From contig NZ_JAHBRX010000002.1 in assembly GCF_018398335.1 (NCBI RefSeq), positions 1 through 64,000 of the forward strand: a stretch of 64,000 bases of DNA, written 5' to 3'. This document shows positions 25,171 to 34,785 of the stretch, in pieces; position 1 is the stretch's first letter, and the number at the start of each line of letters is the position of its first letter. The notes beneath the pieces are model-generated. The model was not told the DNA's origin. It saw nothing but the letters and a program-made list of their open reading frames with translations, and ran no database searches. A program made the position numbers and the translations under genes. This stretch comes from Chelatococcus sp. HY11. Its GTDB lineage: Bacteria; Pseudomonadota; Alphaproteobacteria; Rhizobiales; Beijerinckiaceae.

Positions 25171-27285
25171 TTAGGCCCGGGCGGCTCTTTCCTTCTGAAT
25201 GTCGATAAATACACTCCCGAATTCGTCGATTCGGACGACCCCGGATGGCCCGACGACAATCGTACACTCGCGTTCTTCGATGACTGCAGGACCCGCGAAA
25301 GTCATATCCGGTCCGAGCTTATAGCGATCGTAGACATCGGCTTCCGTAAATTGCCGCAGCTCAGGGAAGTAGACAGTCCGCCTTCCTTTCAGTGCGATCT
25401 TCGGATCATCTCCCGTCTTCTCATGACGAACGAGCGTGACTGGTGGGGGCGGCGCGCTGACCGTCAGACGGCATGTGATCAACTGGACAGGGAGGTGGCG
25501 ATGCGCATGGCCAAATCGGGCCTCATGGGTATCGAAGAACAAGGCACGGATCGCGTCCACGTTGCCAGCGCGCACCAAGTCGGTCGGCACGGTCAAGGTC
25601 ATCTCGTGCCCCTGGCCCTTGTGGCGCAGGTCAAGCTGGTAGGTGACAGTGACAGCCTCGCCGACGGCGGCGGCATCGACGCCCGCGATGATCTCTCTGC
25701 CGTTCGCTTCCATCTCCCGCAGCAATGCCTCGATCTGGGGCCAGGTATCGCGGTTCATGCGGAGAATTAGGGAGCGGGCGAAATCGAAGGAGACGGCAGA
25801 CGTGACAAGCCCCATCGCGGACGCTGCGCCCGCGCCACTGGGAACGATCACGCCCTTCATTTGCGCGGCTCTGGCGAGCTCATAGGCGTGCGCCGGTCCA
25901 GCACCTCCGAATGCGAACAGGTAGAACTTGCGCGGATCGTCGCCTCGCTCGGCGATATGCACCTTCATCGCCGACACCATGCTCTGGTTGACGATCTCAT
26001 AGATGCCAGTCGCGGCCTTCTCCGCGGAAATTCCCAAAGGCGATCCAACGTTTTTCTCAAGTGCCTCTGTGGCGGCCGCTTTGTCCAGCTGCATCGATCC
26101 GCCCAGGAAGTAGTCCGGGTTGAGGTACCCAAGGACGACATTGCTGTCCGTGACAGTCGGTGAGCTGCCACCAAGGCCGTAGCACGCCGGTCCGGGGTGA
26201 GCACCCGCACTGCGCGGCCCGACTTTTATCAGACCGAGCTTGTCGATGCTTGCGATGCTTCCGCCGCCTGCGCCAATTTCGATGAGCTCGATGATGGGAA
26301 CTTTGACGGGCAGGCCGCTGCCCTTCTTGAAGCGCGCCACCCGCCCGAATTCAAACAGTCCCGATTTCTCAGCCTCGTAATTCTTGATCAAGCCGACCTT
26401 AGCGGTCGTGCCACCCATGTCGAACGTAACGAGACTGGGGATCTGCATCTGCCGTGCGTAGAATATCGCGGCCAATACACCAGCGGCTGGGCCGGATTCC
26501 AGCATGCGGATCGGAAATTCCTTGGCGACATCGGCGTCGGTGATGCCGCCCGATGACAGCATCATGTAAAGGCGCCTGCCATACTCCGAGCTGTCGAGTG
26601 TAGCCGATACCTTGTCGAGATACGTTGCTGTAATCGGCTTGGCGTAGGCGTTCGCCACAGTCGTGCTGGTTCGCTCATACTCGCGAATTTCTGGTGCGAC
26701 CGATGACGAAAGGCTGATCGCCGCATGAGGTAGTTCACGGGCGAGAATATCCGCCACGCGCCGTTCGTTGTCAGGGTTACGATAGGCGTGCATGAAGGAG
26801 ATCGCGATGGATTGGACATGGAGGTCGCGCAGCTGCTGCGCCAGCCTTATCACCTCCGTCTCGTCAATCGCCGCCAGAACAGTGCCGTCACTGTCGACCC
26901 GTTCGGTCACCTCGAAACGCAAGTCACGGCTGATCAGAGGTTCGGGCTTCTCCATGAAGAGATCATAGAGATCATAACGCACTTCGCTGCCCATCTCGAC
27001 GATATCGCGAAACCCGCGCGTCGTGACTAAGACGGTCTTGAGGCCGCGACGCTCGATGAGTGCATTCGTTATCAGCGTGGTCGCGTGAATGGAAATATCG
27101 ATCGCCGATCCGGTGATATCAAAGCGTTCGAAGAGAGACCGAAGGCCCTTGGCGACACCACGAGAGGGATCATCAGGCGTCGTGAGGCATTTCTCCAGCT
27201 CCATGGCGCCGGTGGTGGTATTGGTCAGAACAAAATCCGTAAATGTTCCGCCGATGTCGAAACCAAGACGATATAGATTTGACAT
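25171..27285 (-). CDS. hyuA: Hydantoinase/5-oxoprolinase subunit A
   Basis: A 704-residue ATP-dependent amidohydrolase subunit. GFDIGGTFTDFVL is at residues 8-20, HATTLITNALIERRG near 67-81, TFDMGGTTAKVGL near 290 and FGGAGPAHAYELARA near 455, all family signatures; full length is normal. It follows HyuB by 32 bases and works with it on a cyclic amide or imide (hydantoin, oxoproline or similar). It differs from the partial HyuA at the window's left edge, so the locus has two such systems. Confidence 0.93.
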   Translation of the reverse strand: MSNLYRLGFDIGGTFTDFVLTNTTTGAMELEKCLTTPDDPSRGVAKGLRSLFERFDITGSAIDISIHATTLITNALIERRGLKTVLVTTRGFRDIVEMGSEVRYDLYDLFMEKPEPLISRDLRFEVTERVDSDGTVLAAIDETEVIRLAQQLRDLHVQSIAISFMHAYRNPDNERRVADILARELPHAAISLSSSVAPEIREYERTSTTVANAYAKPITATYLDKVSATLDSSEYGRRLYMMLSSGGITDADVAKEFPIRMLESGPAAGVLAAIFYARQMQIPSLVTFDMGGTTAKVGLIKNYEAEKSGLFEFGRVARFKKGSGLPVKVPIIELIEIGAGGGSIASIDKLGLIKVGPRSAGAHPGPACYGLGGSSPTVTDSNVVLGYLNPDYFLGGSMQLDKAAATEALEKNVGSPLGISAEKAATGIYEIVNQSMVSAMKVHIAERGDDPRKFYLFAFGGAGPAHAYELARAAQMKGVIVPSGAGAASAMGLVTSAVSFDFARSLILRMNRDTWPQIEALLREMEANGREIIAGVDAAAVGEAVTVTYQLDLRHKGQGHEMTLTVPTDLVRAGNVDAIRALFFDTHEARFGHAHRHLPVQLITCRLTVSAPPPPVTLVRHEKTGDDPKIALKGRRTVYFPELRQFTEADVYDRYKLGPDMTFAGPAVIEERECTIVVGPSGVVRIDEFGSVFIDIQKERAARA

Positions 27286-27317
27286 ACAATTAACCCCGGA
27301 TCGTTCCTGGCGAAGGT

Positions 27318-28982
27318 TTATGGCCGCCGCCGTCCATAAATGCTCGTCGCGGCATCCATGCTGATAAGTCCAAGCTCCAGATCGCGCTCAACCCGGTCGG
27401 AGCTGCGCTCTAAGGGGTTTCCGATGCCGCCCCCGCCGGGCAGATTGAGGGTGAATATCTCTCCTGGCTTAAGGGAGAAGGGGTTTGGCTCAATGGAGAC
27501 GTCGTCGACAAGCAATTCGCCGATGCCGCCATCATGTCCCATCAGCAATCCTGGAGCCGGATATTTGGTGCGATCAGGGCGAATTGTGATGCGTACTGGT
27601 GCGCTGCCGCGCGGCGTCACGCGTATCGTCTGTCCAAGGCCGCCGCGATACTCGCCTGCACCACCCGAATCCTGTCGCAAGCTGCGCTCGCAAACGAGGA
27701 CAGGCCCATTGGCTTCGATGATCTCGGCGGGCGTAATCATTGAACAGCCCGGAAATGCGGTCGTCGAATGACCATCAATACCGATCGAGGCGCCTTCACC
27801 GCCGTTAGGCAGAACATGAACAATGAAGGGGTGTCCCTCATCATCGTTGCAGAGGAATCGAAGGGACCAGAACGAGCCGCTGGTCGCCTGAACGATGCGG
27901 GGCGCGACCTTTGCAAGCGCATCGTATATGGCTGTATGCGTATGGAAACTAGTCCGTGAACGCGCGCGTACCGCCGCGGGAAACTGTGCGTTGAGGATCG
28001 ACCCCTCCGGCGCGTAGGTGCTGATCGGGCCGAAAAGGCCTTCGTTGTTGGGCAGATCGGGACAGAGACTGCACTTCAGGGCAAGGAGGGAATGCGCATG
28101 TGTGACATTCATCACGACATTCACGGCCGCGTCCGATTTCTGCGGGCTCGTGCCGGTGTAGTCCAGATGCATCGTCTCACCGCGCACTAACAGTTTCAAT
28201 TTAATGTTGGTTGGTGAGGTAACTCCGTCGCATATGGCGGAGCCCTCATAATCTCCATCGGGAATCTCGGCGATAGCGGCACGCATCGCTGTCGCGGACC
28301 GTTCCAGGATGAAGTCGGCGACGGCATCCATGGCGCTTTCGCCGTATTCGCTCACAAGTGAGAGGTAGCGCTCCGCTCCGATCTTCGCTGCGCCCACAAT
28401 CGCGCCGACGTCACCCAGCACCAGCCGCGGGAAGCGAACGTTCGCTTCCATGATACGGATGAGCTGCTGATTGGGTTTCCCGGCCTCGTAAAGCTTGCTC
28501 GGCGGAATGCGAAGACCTTCCTCGTAGAGATCCCGCGCATTCAGCTCGTCAAGGCGCCCTCCGATGTCCGAAATATGGGCGGCGGTCGCAATATAACCAA
28601 CGATAGACTTGCCCTCCTTGAAGACGGGCATGACGATATAGAGGTCGGGCAGATGCCCGTGGCACAGCCAGGGGTCGTTGGTGATCAAGATATCGCCGTC
28701 GACCAGTGTCTCTGCTGGAAAAGTCTTCAGCATGGAGCGCGTTGCCGAAGGCAGCGAACAGGTGAAGGCGGGCACGCAAATCTGTGACTGGGCAATTGAG
28801 CGGGCGTGCCGATCGAGAAGGACTATCGCATAGTCCCGCGATTCCGAGACAATGGTTGAAAACGCGGTCCGTAAAAGGATCGCGTCGACCTCATCCATCA
28901 TCGACGTCAACCGATCCCATTGGATTTGTAGATCGATAGCATGCCCCGATGGCGCGGGTTGCGCACCGGCTTGGTCATTCAT
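27318..28982 (-). CDS. hyuB: Hydantoinase/5-oxoprolinase subunit B
   Basis: A 554-residue subunit. Markers are DAILLRTAFSTIVSESRDYA near residues 33-52, ILITNDPWLCHGHLPDLYIV near 99-118, and the C-terminal GGGGIGNPLERS, typical of HyuB. It is the first gene of the leftward hyuB-hyuA-SBP-dppBC-deacylase series. A 16-base palindrome lies 30 bases upstream of its start. Length and motifs are complete. Confidence 0.93.
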   Translation of the reverse strand: MNDQAGAQPAPSGHAIDLQIQWDRLTSMMDEVDAILLRTAFSTIVSESRDYAIVLLDRHARSIAQSQICVPAFTCSLPSATRSMLKTFPAETLVDGDILITNDPWLCHGHLPDLYIVMPVFKEGKSIVGYIATAAHISDIGGRLDELNARDLYEEGLRIPPSKLYEAGKPNQQLIRIMEANVRFPRLVLGDVGAIVGAAKIGAERYLSLVSEYGESAMDAVADFILERSATAMRAAIAEIPDGDYEGSAICDGVTSPTNIKLKLLVRGETMHLDYTGTSPQKSDAAVNVVMNVTHAHSLLALKCSLCPDLPNNEGLFGPISTYAPEGSILNAQFPAAVRARSRTSFHTHTAIYDALAKVAPRIVQATSGSFWSLRFLCNDDEGHPFIVHVLPNGGEGASIGIDGHSTTAFPGCSMITPAEIIEANGPVLVCERSLRQDSGGAGEYRGGLGQTIRVTPRGSAPVRITIRPDRTKYPAPGLLMGHDGGIGELLVDDVSIEPNPFSLKPGEIFTLNLPGGGGIGNPLERSSDRVERDLELGLISMDAATSIYGRRRP

Positions 28983-29011
28983 GATCGTGTTCCCCGTGTC
29001 TGCGGGCAGAG

Positions 29012-29027
29012 TTTCATTTTAATGAAA
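29012..29027. promoter_or_regulatory. AT-rich palindrome upstream of hyuB
   Basis: TTTCAT-TTTA-ATGAAA has exact 6-base arms and lies 30 bases upstream of the hyuB ATG, inside an AT-rich pocket. Its position fits an operator in the hyuB promoter. Whether the XRE-cupin or the divergent GntR protein binds it cannot be told. Confidence 0.45.
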
Positions 29028-29226
29028 TTTTTTCAAGTGCGAGTCCCGTATTTTTGCTGAAAGCAATTTGTAGGCCAGTCTCCCCGTGCAAGGACACTGG
29101 GCTACCCGCGTAGACGAGCGCGTGCGCAAGCTGTTGACGGGTGGGGAAGGGCCATGGGGAGCAGTCACGACGTCAGTGCCTACAAATTAGCCCCGCATCC
29201 CCTTGACTGCTGCATGATGGGTCGTC

Positions 29227-29247
29227 ATACGTATTATGAATTCGTAT
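29227..29247. promoter_or_regulatory. 21-bp imperfect palindrome at the start of the GntR gene
   Basis: ATACGTATT (29227-29235) and AATTCGTAT (29239-29247) are inverted copies with one mismatch around ATG. If translation starts at GTG 29263 the palindrome is just upstream of the ribosome site, a common place for autoregulatory FadR-type sites. Confidence 0.45.
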
Positions 29248-29262
29248 TTTGCGAGGGGTCTC

Positions 29263-29973
29263 GTGCAGGTCACCAAGGTCAACGACAGCGGTCGGCGCGC
29301 TTTTGTCATCGAACAATTGATAGGCTTTATTCGCAGCAGGCAGGTTGAGCCCGGAACAAAACTGCCGCCGGAGCCCGTTCTCTCGGAAATGTTCGGGGTG
29401 AGCCGAACGATTGTACGCGAAGCGATGCAATCCCTGCAGGCAACCGGTGCCATACGGATCGAGCAAGGCCGCGGAACGTTTGTCGCTGAAAATCCGCTTG
29501 CGCAGCCGTTCAATGTATGGGCTTCCATGAATGCCCATCGCATTGATGAATTGTTTGATGTCCGCGGCATTCTGGAGGGGGAGTCTGCGGCGCGGGCCGC
29601 AAATAATCGCACCCAGGCCGACATTGAGGCGCTTGAGGCGATACTGGATGAGATGCGGCACAAAGTTGAGGGGACCGATTGGCTCGGCACTTTGTCATGC
29701 GATGTGAACTTTCATCGGGCGGTGACGCAGGCGGCTGATCTGCCGCTGCTTCAGGAAATGCTGGAAGTGGCGATGCCGGCCTGGATCGAGCTCACATCCA
29801 ACGTGACCAAGGAAAAAAACAAAGTGGCGCGCCTGGAACTCGTTCTGGCGGAGCACGGGGCTATTCTTGCAGCCATTCGCGCGTCAGATCCGGATGCCGC
29901 CCGGACAGCGATGCGCAGACATTTGGCAAATTCGTGGGCCAGGCGCCTCAAGAATGAAAGTAATTCGACCTAA
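29263..29973 (+). CDS. GntR-family transcriptional regulator (FCD/FadR subgroup)
   Basis: A 236-residue regulator from GTG 29263, which has GAGGGG just upstream; an in-frame ATG at 29236 adds nine residues but has no ribosome site and overlaps a palindrome. Residues about 10-76 form the winged helix (SEMFGVSRTIVREAMQSLQA, then RIEQGRGTFVAE), and the remainder is an FCD domain with DVNFHRAV and EHGAILAAI metal-site-type segments. It precedes the Ugp-type importer and uronate genes in the same direction and probably represses them. FCD proteins of uronate operons (UxuR, ExuR type) are a precedent. Confidence 0.92.
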   Translation: MQVTKVNDSGRRAFVIEQLIGFIRSRQVEPGTKLPPEPVLSEMFGVSRTIVREAMQSLQATGAIRIEQGRGTFVAENPLAQPFNVWASMNAHRIDELFDVRGILEGESAARAANNRTQADIEALEAILDEMRHKVEGTDWLGTLSCDVNFHRAVTQAADLPLLQEMLEVAMPAWIELTSNVTKEKNKVARLELVLAEHGAILAAIRASDPDAARTAMRRHLANSWARRLKNESNST

Positions 29974-30009
29974 GGCGTGCCAATATCCAAATAAAAATGG
30001 GAGGAGAGA

Positions 30010-31326
30010 ATGCCAAAGAGCAGGAAGAAATTTGGTGTGCTTTCAGCGGCAGCGGCGGCGATGGGACTCGCGGTCACCATGACGCAGGCCTATGCCGCGG
30101 AGAAGATCGTTTTCTGGAACAATTGGGACGGAAGCAGGGCGCCGCAACTCCGCTCGGTGCTCGACCAGTTCGAGAAGCAGAATCCGGGCTACACCGTCGA
30201 AAATGTCACTTTAAGTAGTGACACAACGGCGCAGCGCATGCTGACTGCTGTGGCCTCCGGCGATGTGCCGGACCTCTACATGACCCAAGCGAATGATTTT
30301 CCGAAATGGGCCGGTCTCGGTGCTTTCAGGCCGTTGGATGACCTCGTCGCGCGTGACGGATTAAAACTTGATGAGATCTTCTTTTCCGGTGGCATCGAGG
30401 GGTCCCGCTATGGCGACAAACTCATTCAGTTCCCCTTCAAGGTGCCGACGTCGCTGATGATCTGGTACAATAAGGACTTGTTCAAGAAAGCAGGCCTTGA
30501 TCCCGATAATCCGCCCAAGACCTGGAAGGAATTGGAAGACGCCGCGATAAAGACCACCGTCCGTGATGGGGCTGTCATCTCGCAGCTCGGCCTGAATATC
30601 TGCTTGAACTGCGCCACCGGAAGCGGATCCGAGAATGCGTTTATTGAATGGCTATCGCGTAACGGCGGGGAAGTGTTGACGGCTGACGCCAAGGATGTCG
30701 CCTTTGGCTCCCCCGAGGGGCTGGACACCTTGAAGTGGATGCAGGGTTTCTCTAATCGCACGGCAGGCAGCTGGCAGAACGCGGTGCGTCAATTCGGTTC
30801 CACGTTCAAGGACCAACGGCCCAGCTTCTACATGGGCAAGATGGCCATGATTATGGATGGACCGTTCCTGTATAATATCATGGCGAAGGACGCGCCGCAG
30901 ATGCTGGACAAGGTGGGCGTTTTTGTCGCGCCCATCAACGGCGACAACAAGGATGCAACGCAGCGCTATCTGGCCTATGGCACGCCCGGTTATGCCATTC
31001 CCGCGAAAGCCAAGCATCCCGAGGGGGCATGGAAACTGTTGAAATTCATTGCAGCCGGGGAGGGCGCGTGTCAGTTTTTTACAATGCAGCAGCGCGTGGA
31101 TACGCCGCTGCGTAACTGTAAGGTTGACGTCCCACCCCAATTCGTCGCGGCATTCAAGGCTAATGGCGACCTCGTGCAATCCCGCCAGGCGCCCAGCTCC
31201 TTCCAACAGATCCACGTCAGGCTTCAGCAAATGCAGGAAGCCGTTCTTCTGGGCAAAGAAACGCCCGAGGCCGCTCTAAAGGCAGCAGCCACTGACGTAA
31301 AGGCTATCCTCGCCCGCACCAACTAA
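30010..31326 (+). CDS. Sugar ABC transporter solute-binding protein (family 1)
   Basis: A 438-residue exported protein. The start follows GGGAGGAGAGA. The signal peptide has a hydrophobic core at residues 9-24 and probable cleavage at TQAYA (29). The mature protein begins AEKIVFWNNWDGSRAPQLRS and carries family text such as PTSLMIWYNKDLFKKAGLDP and KWMQGFSNRTAGSW. Such proteins bind oligosaccharides, glycerol-3-phosphate or uronates. The downstream catabolic genes suggest a hexuronate or its oligomer. It is followed by a hairpin, then two permeases. Confidence 0.93.
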   Translation: MPKSRKKFGVLSAAAAAMGLAVTMTQAYAAEKIVFWNNWDGSRAPQLRSVLDQFEKQNPGYTVENVTLSSDTTAQRMLTAVASGDVPDLYMTQANDFPKWAGLGAFRPLDDLVARDGLKLDEIFFSGGIEGSRYGDKLIQFPFKVPTSLMIWYNKDLFKKAGLDPDNPPKTWKELEDAAIKTTVRDGAVISQLGLNICLNCATGSGSENAFIEWLSRNGGEVLTADAKDVAFGSPEGLDTLKWMQGFSNRTAGSWQNAVRQFGSTFKDQRPSFYMGKMAMIMDGPFLYNIMAKDAPQMLDKVGVFVAPINGDNKDATQRYLAYGTPGYAIPAKAKHPEGAWKLLKFIAAGEGACQFFTMQQRVDTPLRNCKVDVPPQFVAAFKANGDLVQSRQAPSSFQQIHVRLQQMQEAVLLGKETPEAALKAAATDVKAILARTN

Positions 31327-31344
31327 TGCGAAGCGATCGCGGAT

Positions 31345-31362
31345 GGGCGCCGTAGTGCGCCC
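31345..31362. promoter_or_regulatory. Intercistronic hairpin after the sugar-binding-protein gene
   Basis: GGGCGC (31345-31350) and GCGCCC (31357-31362) pair perfectly around CGTAGT, 19 bases past the binding-protein stop and 27 before the permease start. No T-run follows, so it is likely an mRNA-stability or partial-attenuation element. Confidence 0.5.
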
Positions 31363-31388
31363 TACCGTCCTAGACTGGAGCCGCAGCA

Positions 31389-32345
31389 ATGGCCGAGATT
31401 TCTCTTCTTCGGAAGGTAACGCACGCTCCGCGCCATCGCGCAGAAGGGCGCTCGCCGGGGCTTAGCAATACGACACGAGAGGCGCTTTGGGGCTACTTTT
31501 TCATCGCCCCGTGGATCATCGGCTTCCTGCTTTTCTCCCTAGGGCCGATCCTCGCGACGATGTATCTCAGTCTGACGCACTATGATGTCGTCTCCGCACC
31601 GCGCTGGGCTGGTCTCGATAATTTCTCGCGCATGTTCTTCGAGGATAAGGAATACTGGAAGACGCTTGCGGTGACGGTCGAATATTCAGCGATACGGGTT
31701 CCGCTCTGCATCGCGGTAGGCTTGGTCCTGGCCATGTTGATCAACACGCAAGCACGTGGCATCAGTATTTTTCGCCTTGCGCTTTATCTGCCTGCCATCG
31801 TGCCTCTGGTCGCCGCCTCCATTCTTTGGCTATGGCTTCTCAATCCCCAATACGGCTTTATCAATCCGACTTTGCGCGACACTTTCGGTGTTATCGCCCC
31901 AAACTGGCTACGCGACGAGAATTTTGCCTTGCTGGCGATCATCAGCCTCAGTGTCTGGCAGATTGGCCACACGATGATGATCTTCCTCGCGGGACTGCAG
32001 GAAATACCGAGGGAACTCTACGAGGCCGCGGAACTCGATGGCGCAAGCGCTTTTCAAAAGACACGGTTCGTGACCCTGTCGATGCTGACGCCGACAATTT
32101 ACTTCAATCTCATCATCGGTATCATCAATTCGTTTCAAGCCTTCGCGGCCGTCTTCATTCTCACGCGCGGAGGCCCGGCAAACGAGACCATGGTCTACAT
32201 CATGTATCTCTACCGGCGCGGTATCGAATATCTTGAGATGGGCTATGCCTCGACAATGGCGTTGGTGCTCGTCGCAATCATCCTGTCGCTCACCATCCTG
32301 ATCATGAAAACCTCCGACAAGTGGGTGAACTATGACCGCGTCTGA
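31389..32345 (+). CDS. Sugar ABC transporter permease (UgpA/MalF-like)
   Basis: A 318-residue permease. After a 30-residue polar N-terminus it has about six hydrophobic segments; the EAA loop is YEAAELDGASAFQKTRFVTL. Periplasmic text MYLSLTHYDVVSAPRWAGLD is typical of CUT1 permeases. It overlaps the next permease gene by 14 bases. No ATPase gene of the CUT1 type occurs in this operon. Confidence 0.93.
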   Translation: MAEISLLRKVTHAPRHRAEGRSPGLSNTTREALWGYFFIAPWIIGFLLFSLGPILATMYLSLTHYDVVSAPRWAGLDNFSRMFFEDKEYWKTLAVTVEYSAIRVPLCIAVGLVLAMLINTQARGISIFRLALYLPAIVPLVAASILWLWLLNPQYGFINPTLRDTFGVIAPNWLRDENFALLAIISLSVWQIGHTMMIFLAGLQEIPRELYEAAELDGASAFQKTRFVTLSMLTPTIYFNLIIGIINSFQAFAAVFILTRGGPANETMVYIMYLYRRGIEYLEMGYASTMALVLVAIILSLTILIMKTSDKWVNYDRV

Positions 32346-33174
32346 GCAATGGTGGTCGGAGCGGCGACGTTACATCGCCCTGTTCGGGCTGAGCGCGGTC
32401 TGGCTCATGCCTGTCGTCCTGCTCGTGGCCACTTCCCTTAAAACGCAAGCTCAGCTCTATGATCCAACACGCATTCTTCCTAGTCCGATAGCTTGGGAGA
32501 ATTACTGGACGGTTCTAGTCGAGGCATTCCCGTTCGCCCGCTACGTGATGAACAGTCTGATCGTATCTGTTCTGTCCGTTATCGGTGACGTATTGTCCAG
32601 CGCGTTCATCGCCTACGGATTCGCGCAGCTGAGGTTTCCGGGCCGTCGGATTTTGTTTCTTATCATGCTGTCGACGATGATGTTCCCCTTTGCGGTGAGG
32701 ATGATCCCGCTCTTCCTCATTTTCAAGGAGATGGGGTGGATCAATACTTATCTACCGCTGATCATTCCATCTTACCTGGGAACCCACGCGTTCTTCATCT
32801 TTCTCCTCCACCAGTTCTTTCTCGGCATTCCAAAGGCGCCGCTTGAATCCGCGCGCATCGACGGGGCCAACGAATTGCAGATCTGGTGGATGGTCGTCCT
32901 GCCTTTGTCGAAACCGGCACTCGCCGTGGTGGCGATCCTGGCGTTTGAGCAGAGCTGGGGCGATTTCCTTTCGCCATTGCTCTATATCAACGACACCTCC
33001 AAATATACATTGCCGCTGGGACTTTACAGCCTGATCACCGGCGATGATGTCGCCAGCCAGTGGCATCTTGTGATGGCCGGCACGGTCACTATGATCCTGC
33101 CCGTCATCATCATCTTCGCGTTGGCGCAGCGCTTCTTTGTGCGTGGCATCACCATGTCCGGGATGAAGGGCTAG
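32332..33174 (+). CDS. Sugar ABC transporter permease (UgpE/MalG-like)
   Basis: A 280-residue permease, partner of the preceding gene. Hydrophobic segments begin at residue about 14; the EAA loop is LESARIDGANELQIWWMVVL and the C-terminus FFVRGITMSGMKG is the usual MalG-type ending. Following it is a 218-base gap, in which I see no gene, before the oxidoreductase. The expected UgpC/MsmX-type ATPase is absent from the window and must be supplied from elsewhere. Confidence 0.93.
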   Translation: MTASEQWWSERRRYIALFGLSAVWLMPVVLLVATSLKTQAQLYDPTRILPSPIAWENYWTVLVEAFPFARYVMNSLIVSVLSVIGDVLSSAFIAYGFAQLRFPGRRILFLIMLSTMMFPFAVRMIPLFLIFKEMGWINTYLPLIIPSYLGTHAFFIFLLHQFFLGIPKAPLESARIDGANELQIWWMVVLPLSKPALAVVAILAFEQSWGDFLSPLLYINDTSKYTLPLGLYSLITGDDVASQWHLVMAGTVTMILPVIIIFALAQRFFVRGITMSGMKG

Positions 33175-33392
33175 CCGCTGCTTCGGCTTGCTTCAAATCC
33201 TTGATGAGCGCGGGGCCGCCGCAGCACTTGAAGTTGTTTGTGTCGCCATGGAGGTGTTCCGTCGCGACTTTGTAAAGCCATCGTTTCTCGACGATCGGCT
33301 ACGTGAGCGTTGCTTTGCGTGGCGCTCCGAGCCTGCCGTCGGCGTCGTTCCCCTATCAAGGATAAAGCAGTAACGCCCGTGGAGACCGGATC

Positions 33393-34760
33393 ATGCAGTA
33401 TTCCAGAAATCTAGAGGTATCGGCCAGTCCAGATGTCCTTGTTTGCGGTGCCGGCTGTGCGGGTACTGTCGCGGCGATCGCGGCGGCTCGTGAAGGCGCA
33501 TCTGTTCTGCTTGTGGAGCGATTCGGCTTTTCGGGCGGATACGTTACGGGCGTGATCGGCGCGTCGTTTGACGGGTTCGTGGATCTACGCAGTGGCCTGC
33601 CGGTTGTTGGCGGCATCGTCTCCGATTTCGCGGGAATGGCGACGGGCGGTGGAGGGAATGTCATGAACCGGGCCTTCAGCCCGAGTAACGAACTGCGCGA
33701 GATGAGCGAGACGCCAGACAGGAGCAAGATCCGTTTCAATATCGAGGGCTTCAAGCGCCAGGCAGACCGGCTGTTCAAGGAAAGCGGCGCGAGAGTTCTG
33801 TATTACACCAAAGTTGTCGATGTCATCCGTAAGGGAAGCCGTGTCGAGGGCGTCGTCATCGCCAACAAGGCTGGTCTGAGTGTCATCACGCCGAAGATGG
33901 TCGTGGATGCCTCCGGAGATGCGGACGCTGCGGCCTATGCGGGTGCCGACTTTGACATCAGCGAGGAAATGCAGCCTATGAGCCTGCATTTCCGTATCGG
34001 CAACGTACATATTGATCGCGATACACGCGATCAATGCAGCGCGGTGCTGAAGGAGGCGCACCGAAAGGGCGATCTTCTGCTCTATGGCGGTCCCTGGATC
34101 GGCCGGCTTGAGGCGGATACCGAAGTCTATTTCAACGCGTGCCGCGCGGCTGGCAGCGGTATCGATCCCGTCGACTTGACCCGGGCGGAAGTTCAAGGCC
34201 GCATCGACGCGGCGTTGATGTTCGATCTCTTCAAACGCCATGTGCCGGCCTTTCGGGACGCCTACCTTTCCAGCACCGGGCCGTTCGCCGGCGTACGCGA
34301 GACACGGCGTATCGTCGGGGACAGCACATTGACCGCCGAGGACATCGATCAGCAACGCAGCCAGGAAGACGTGATAGCCTTGGGGTGCTGGTATCGGGAC
34401 CGCCATCCCAAGGGGGCTTCCGGCTACCACATGCATGAGGTCGTACGTCCCTACGATATCAGCTACGGGACACTTCTGCCGCGGGGCATCGACAACATGA
34501 TCGTTGCCGGGCGTTGCCATTCAGCTGACAGTTCCGCGCTGGCTTCCAGCCGCGTCACGGTTACGGCGATGGCCATGGGCGAAGCTGCCGGTACGGCCGC
34601 CGCCATGGCGTGCGCGGGCCACACCACGACGCGTGGGCTCAGGGTCAGCGACCTGCAGAGACGCCTTCTTGGCAATGGCGCGATCATCCTCGACCGCGCC
34701 GAGCAGGTGCTTTCAGTTGGCGACGCCATGGAAGACGTGCCGGTCTCCGCGGTTCGCTGA
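33393..34760 (+). CDS. FAD-dependent oxidoreductase (FAD_oxidored family)
   Basis: A 455-residue flavoprotein. The N-terminal dinucleotide fold is DVLVCGAGCAGTVAAIAAAR (Gly19, Gly21, Gly24) with the ribose-binding Glu42 in LLVER. The C-terminal RGIDNMIVAGRCHSADSSAL and the final GxAxGTAAAMA helix are typical of the FAD_oxidored group found in polysaccharide and uronate clusters, sometimes mislabelled xanthan lyase. It could oxidise a sugar hydroxyl before cleavage or isomerisation; the reaction is unknown. The uxuA-like gene starts 25 bases later. Confidence 0.85.
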   Translation: MQYSRNLEVSASPDVLVCGAGCAGTVAAIAAAREGASVLLVERFGFSGGYVTGVIGASFDGFVDLRSGLPVVGGIVSDFAGMATGGGGNVMNRAFSPSNELREMSETPDRSKIRFNIEGFKRQADRLFKESGARVLYYTKVVDVIRKGSRVEGVVIANKAGLSVITPKMVVDASGDADAAAYAGADFDISEEMQPMSLHFRIGNVHIDRDTRDQCSAVLKEAHRKGDLLLYGGPWIGRLEADTEVYFNACRAAGSGIDPVDLTRAEVQGRIDAALMFDLFKRHVPAFRDAYLSSTGPFAGVRETRRIVGDSTLTAEDIDQQRSQEDVIALGCWYRDRHPKGASGYHMHEVVRPYDISYGTLLPRGIDNMIVAGRCHSADSSALASSRVTVTAMAMGEAAGTAAAMACAGHTTTRGLRVSDLQRRLLGNGAIILDRAEQVLSVGDAMEDVPVSAVR

Positions 34761-34785
34761 AGCGGTGCGGAGAAGGAATACACCC

